This document shows, one piece after another, positions 62,527-64,000 of a stretch of DNA of 64,000 bases. Location of the stretch: the NCBI RefSeq assembly GCF_011290505.1, contig NZ_JAANPV010000002.1:310001-374000 (forward strand), written 5' to 3'. This DNA comes from Paenalcaligenes suwonensis. GTDB lineage: Bacteria; Pseudomonadota; Gammaproteobacteria; Burkholderiales; Burkholderiaceae_B. A model generated the notes under the pieces. It did not search any database and was not told the origin of the DNA. It worked only from the letters and a program-made list of their open reading frames with translations. The translations under genes and the position numbers were made by a program. Numbering within the stretch: the first letter of the stretch is position 1; every line of letters begins with the position of its first letter.

Positions 62527-63402
62527 TTATTGCCTAGAACTCATGGCGGCGCCAGCCGAGGCTAAAATCACAGCGGCAATACCTAACCACTGTAAGCCTT
62601 GTAATTGCTCATGCAAAAAGAGCAGCCCAAATAGTGCCGCAAAGGCGGGTTCTAAACTCAGCATCATGCCAAACACACTAGCGGGCATACGCGTTAGGGC
62701 CATCACCTCTAAGGTGAAAGGAATCGCTGTAGACAGTACGCCCACGGCCAACGCCACTGGAATTAACGACGCATTTAACAATGCTGAGCCTGCCGTCCCT
62801 ATACCGACAGGCAACACCACCAAGGTCGCAATTAAGGTACCCCATGCCGCCGTTGAAGTGCCATAGGCGGACCCCGCCTTTTTACCAAACACAATATAAA
62901 GCGCCCAACAGCCACCCGCCGCCAACGCAAACAACATACCAATAGGATCTAGGTCTACGCCGCTTACGCTGGGCAATAACAAAATCAACCCACAGGCTGC
63001 AATAATGACCCACGCAATATCCCGTACTCGTCTAGAGCCTGCTAATGCCACAATCAACGGCCCTAAAAACTCTAGCGAAACGGCAATGCCCAACGGAATA
63101 GTAGACAGCGAGGTGTAGAACAGCATGTTCATCATGCCTAAGGACACGCCATACGCCAGCAAAGCCTTAAACTGCCCTCTACCCGACACCGGTGTACGCC
63201 ACGGCCGCAGTACCAGCATCATTAACATCGCGCCCACAGCCAGACGCAAGGTGGTCGTACCCAAGGCACCCACCATAGGAAACATGCTTTTCGCCAGCGT
63301 TGCCCCAAACTGCAGCGAAGCCATCGCCACCAACAACACACCAATCGCAAATAAAGGCACCGAAACAGGCGATGCAGTAGTGTTTTTCAACGCAAAAACC
63401 AT
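62527..63402 (-). CDS. DMT-superfamily exporter, RhtA-like (EamA)
   Basis: A 291-residue membrane protein with ten hydrophobic segments in two EamA repeats. Stretches such as FGATLAKSMFPMVGALGTTTLRLAVGAM, PLGIAVSLEFLGPLIVAL and FTLEVMALTRMPASVFGMMLSLEPAFAALFGLLFLHE match RhtA, the threonine/homoserine exporter. The start is ATG 63402, one codon inside a TTG-started frame. It probably effluxes amino acids or related small molecules. Confidence 0.87.
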   Translation of the reverse strand: MVFALKNTTASPVSVPLFAIGVLLVAMASLQFGATLAKSMFPMVGALGTTTLRLAVGAMLMMLVLRPWRTPVSGRGQFKALLAYGVSLGMMNMLFYTSLSTIPLGIAVSLEFLGPLIVALAGSRRVRDIAWVIIAACGLILLLPSVSGVDLDPIGMLFALAAGGCWALYIVFGKKAGSAYGTSTAAWGTLIATLVVLPVGIGTAGSALLNASLIPVALAVGVLSTAIPFTLEVMALTRMPASVFGMMLSLEPAFAALFGLLFLHEQLQGLQWLGIAAVILASAGAAMSSRQ

Positions 63403-63479
63403 CAAAGAAATCTAAATAATATTGTGCGTACGTGCACAACCCCGGTATCTGTACAAAACGGTAGCGCTACTGTTGCCGA

Positions 63480-64000
63480 CTAAGGAGTGGTGCGCTTGGT
63501 CACCCGCCCTACCCGCAATACCCAGTATGCAATCAAGCCTATCACCACACCCCAAAATGCCGAACCTAGACCACCTAGCGACATGCCTGACGCCGTCACT
63601 AAAAAGGTAATCACCGAGGGTTCTATATAGCTTAGATCATCCGCCAACAGCCGTATGTTGGCCACAATCGCCCCTATTAACGCTAGGCCAGCCAACGCGG
63701 CTACCAACACCGCCGGAATCGCATTAAAGATCAGCACAATACTACCTGCCAAGGTGCCGCCAATTAAATAGATCACGCCATTGGCAATACCCGCCACATA
63801 GCGTTTTTCGGGGTCGGCATGGCTTTCTTTTCCCGTACATAACGCGGCAGTAATCGCGGCCAAGACCACCGTAATACCACCAAAAAATGCCACCACCATA
63901 GACGCCAAGCCGGTACCGGTTACCACCGCACGCGACGGCATGTTGTAGCCCGCCTAGCGCATGACCACCATACCGGGTAAAAACTGCCCCGTCAGGCTTA
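63480..64000 (-). pseudogene. benE: BenE-family benzoate/H+ symporter, interrupted by an in-frame amber codon (partial)
   Basis: The last 153 codons read as the C-terminal part of BenE/YdcO (GLASMVVAFFGGITVVLAAITAALCTG, DPEKRYVAGIANGVIYL, ALAGLALIGAIVAN, SVITFLVTASGMSLGGLGSAFWG). Upstream in the same frame, up to the window edge, the family sequence continues (SLTGQFLPGMVVMR), then TAG at 63954-63956, then AGYNMPSRAVV. The match on both sides of the stop codon indicates one gene broken by a nonsense change. An ATG follows five codons later but would give only a fragment. The rest of the gene lies outside the window. Confidence 0.75.

Noticed and set aside
1-64000. CRISPR arrays, prophage, insertion sequences, tRNA or rRNA genes
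   Set aside because: Looked for on both strands by eye. No regularly spaced repeats, transposase or integrase genes, tRNA cloverleaf motifs or rRNA stretches were found.

Overview
The window looks like a chromosomal segment of a Betaproteobacterium, most likely Alcaligenaceae (Burkholderiales). This is an inference from gene content and order: apaG-mltA next to rpe, gph-trpEGDC in one direction, priA next to hemE, Bordetella-type porins and CaiB-type CoA transferases. Base composition is moderate and even. I see no rRNA, tRNA, CRISPR array, insertion sequence or prophage.

Region by region. 1-4300: the tail of an oxidoreductase gene, a sugar-acid dehydratase (IlvD/Edd family), gabT and a dienelactone hydrolase-family enzyme. 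4323-21194: a catecholate siderophore locus. It holds two siderophore-esterase-like hydrolases, a one-permease ABC importer, a phosphopantetheinyl transferase, a DHB-AMP ligase, a free-standing aryl carrier protein, an EntF-type NRPS with a serine code, an EntS-type exporter, a secreted beta-propeller protein, and isochorismate synthase, isochorismatase and DHB dehydrogenase. A good Fur box lies before the biosynthetic half. Together these genes should make, export, re-import and hydrolyse an enterobactin-like tri-catecholate. No TonB-dependent receptor is present in the window.

21433-35430: a pseudo-receiver/winged-helix/degenerate-EAL regulator, dsbC, a ubiquinone-type hydroxylase, mltA, apaG, rpe, a frameshifted EAL-CBS-GGDEF gene, gph, a trp operon with a Trp-rich leader peptide and attenuator, and ung. 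A hairpin repeat of about 70 bp occurs twice in opposite orientation (21288 and 35523), both times between convergent genes.

35769-46711: a CoA transferase, a small-peptide operon with a tandem-palindrome promoter, rep, priA, DnaA-box-like sites, hemE, an orphan pseudo-receiver/Fis-type regulator, a CDF metal transporter, and tandem ogt and ada-like alkylation-repair genes.

46708-59491: a chimeric gene joining a decayed MgtA-type P-ATPase piece to a complete porin, behind a structured leader. Two apparent catabolic units follow: aminotransferase plus CMD-family protein facing an RpiR regulator plus a C45-type acyltransferase/hydrolase, and DUF3311-symporter-flavin monooxygenase-RidA-DUF1028-ArgE facing a LysR regulator. 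59579-64000: a Tsx/OmpK-like channel with an NCS2 purine permease, an RhtA-like exporter, and a benE gene broken by an in-frame amber codon and cut by the window end.

The strongest leads for something undescribed are the MgtA-porin chimera with its three-way-junction leader, the small-peptide operon at 37.2-37.7 kb, the inverted hairpin repeat, the split-EntB siderophore locus with an embedded propeller protein, and the flavin monooxygenase/RidA/DUF1028/ArgE catabolic cluster.
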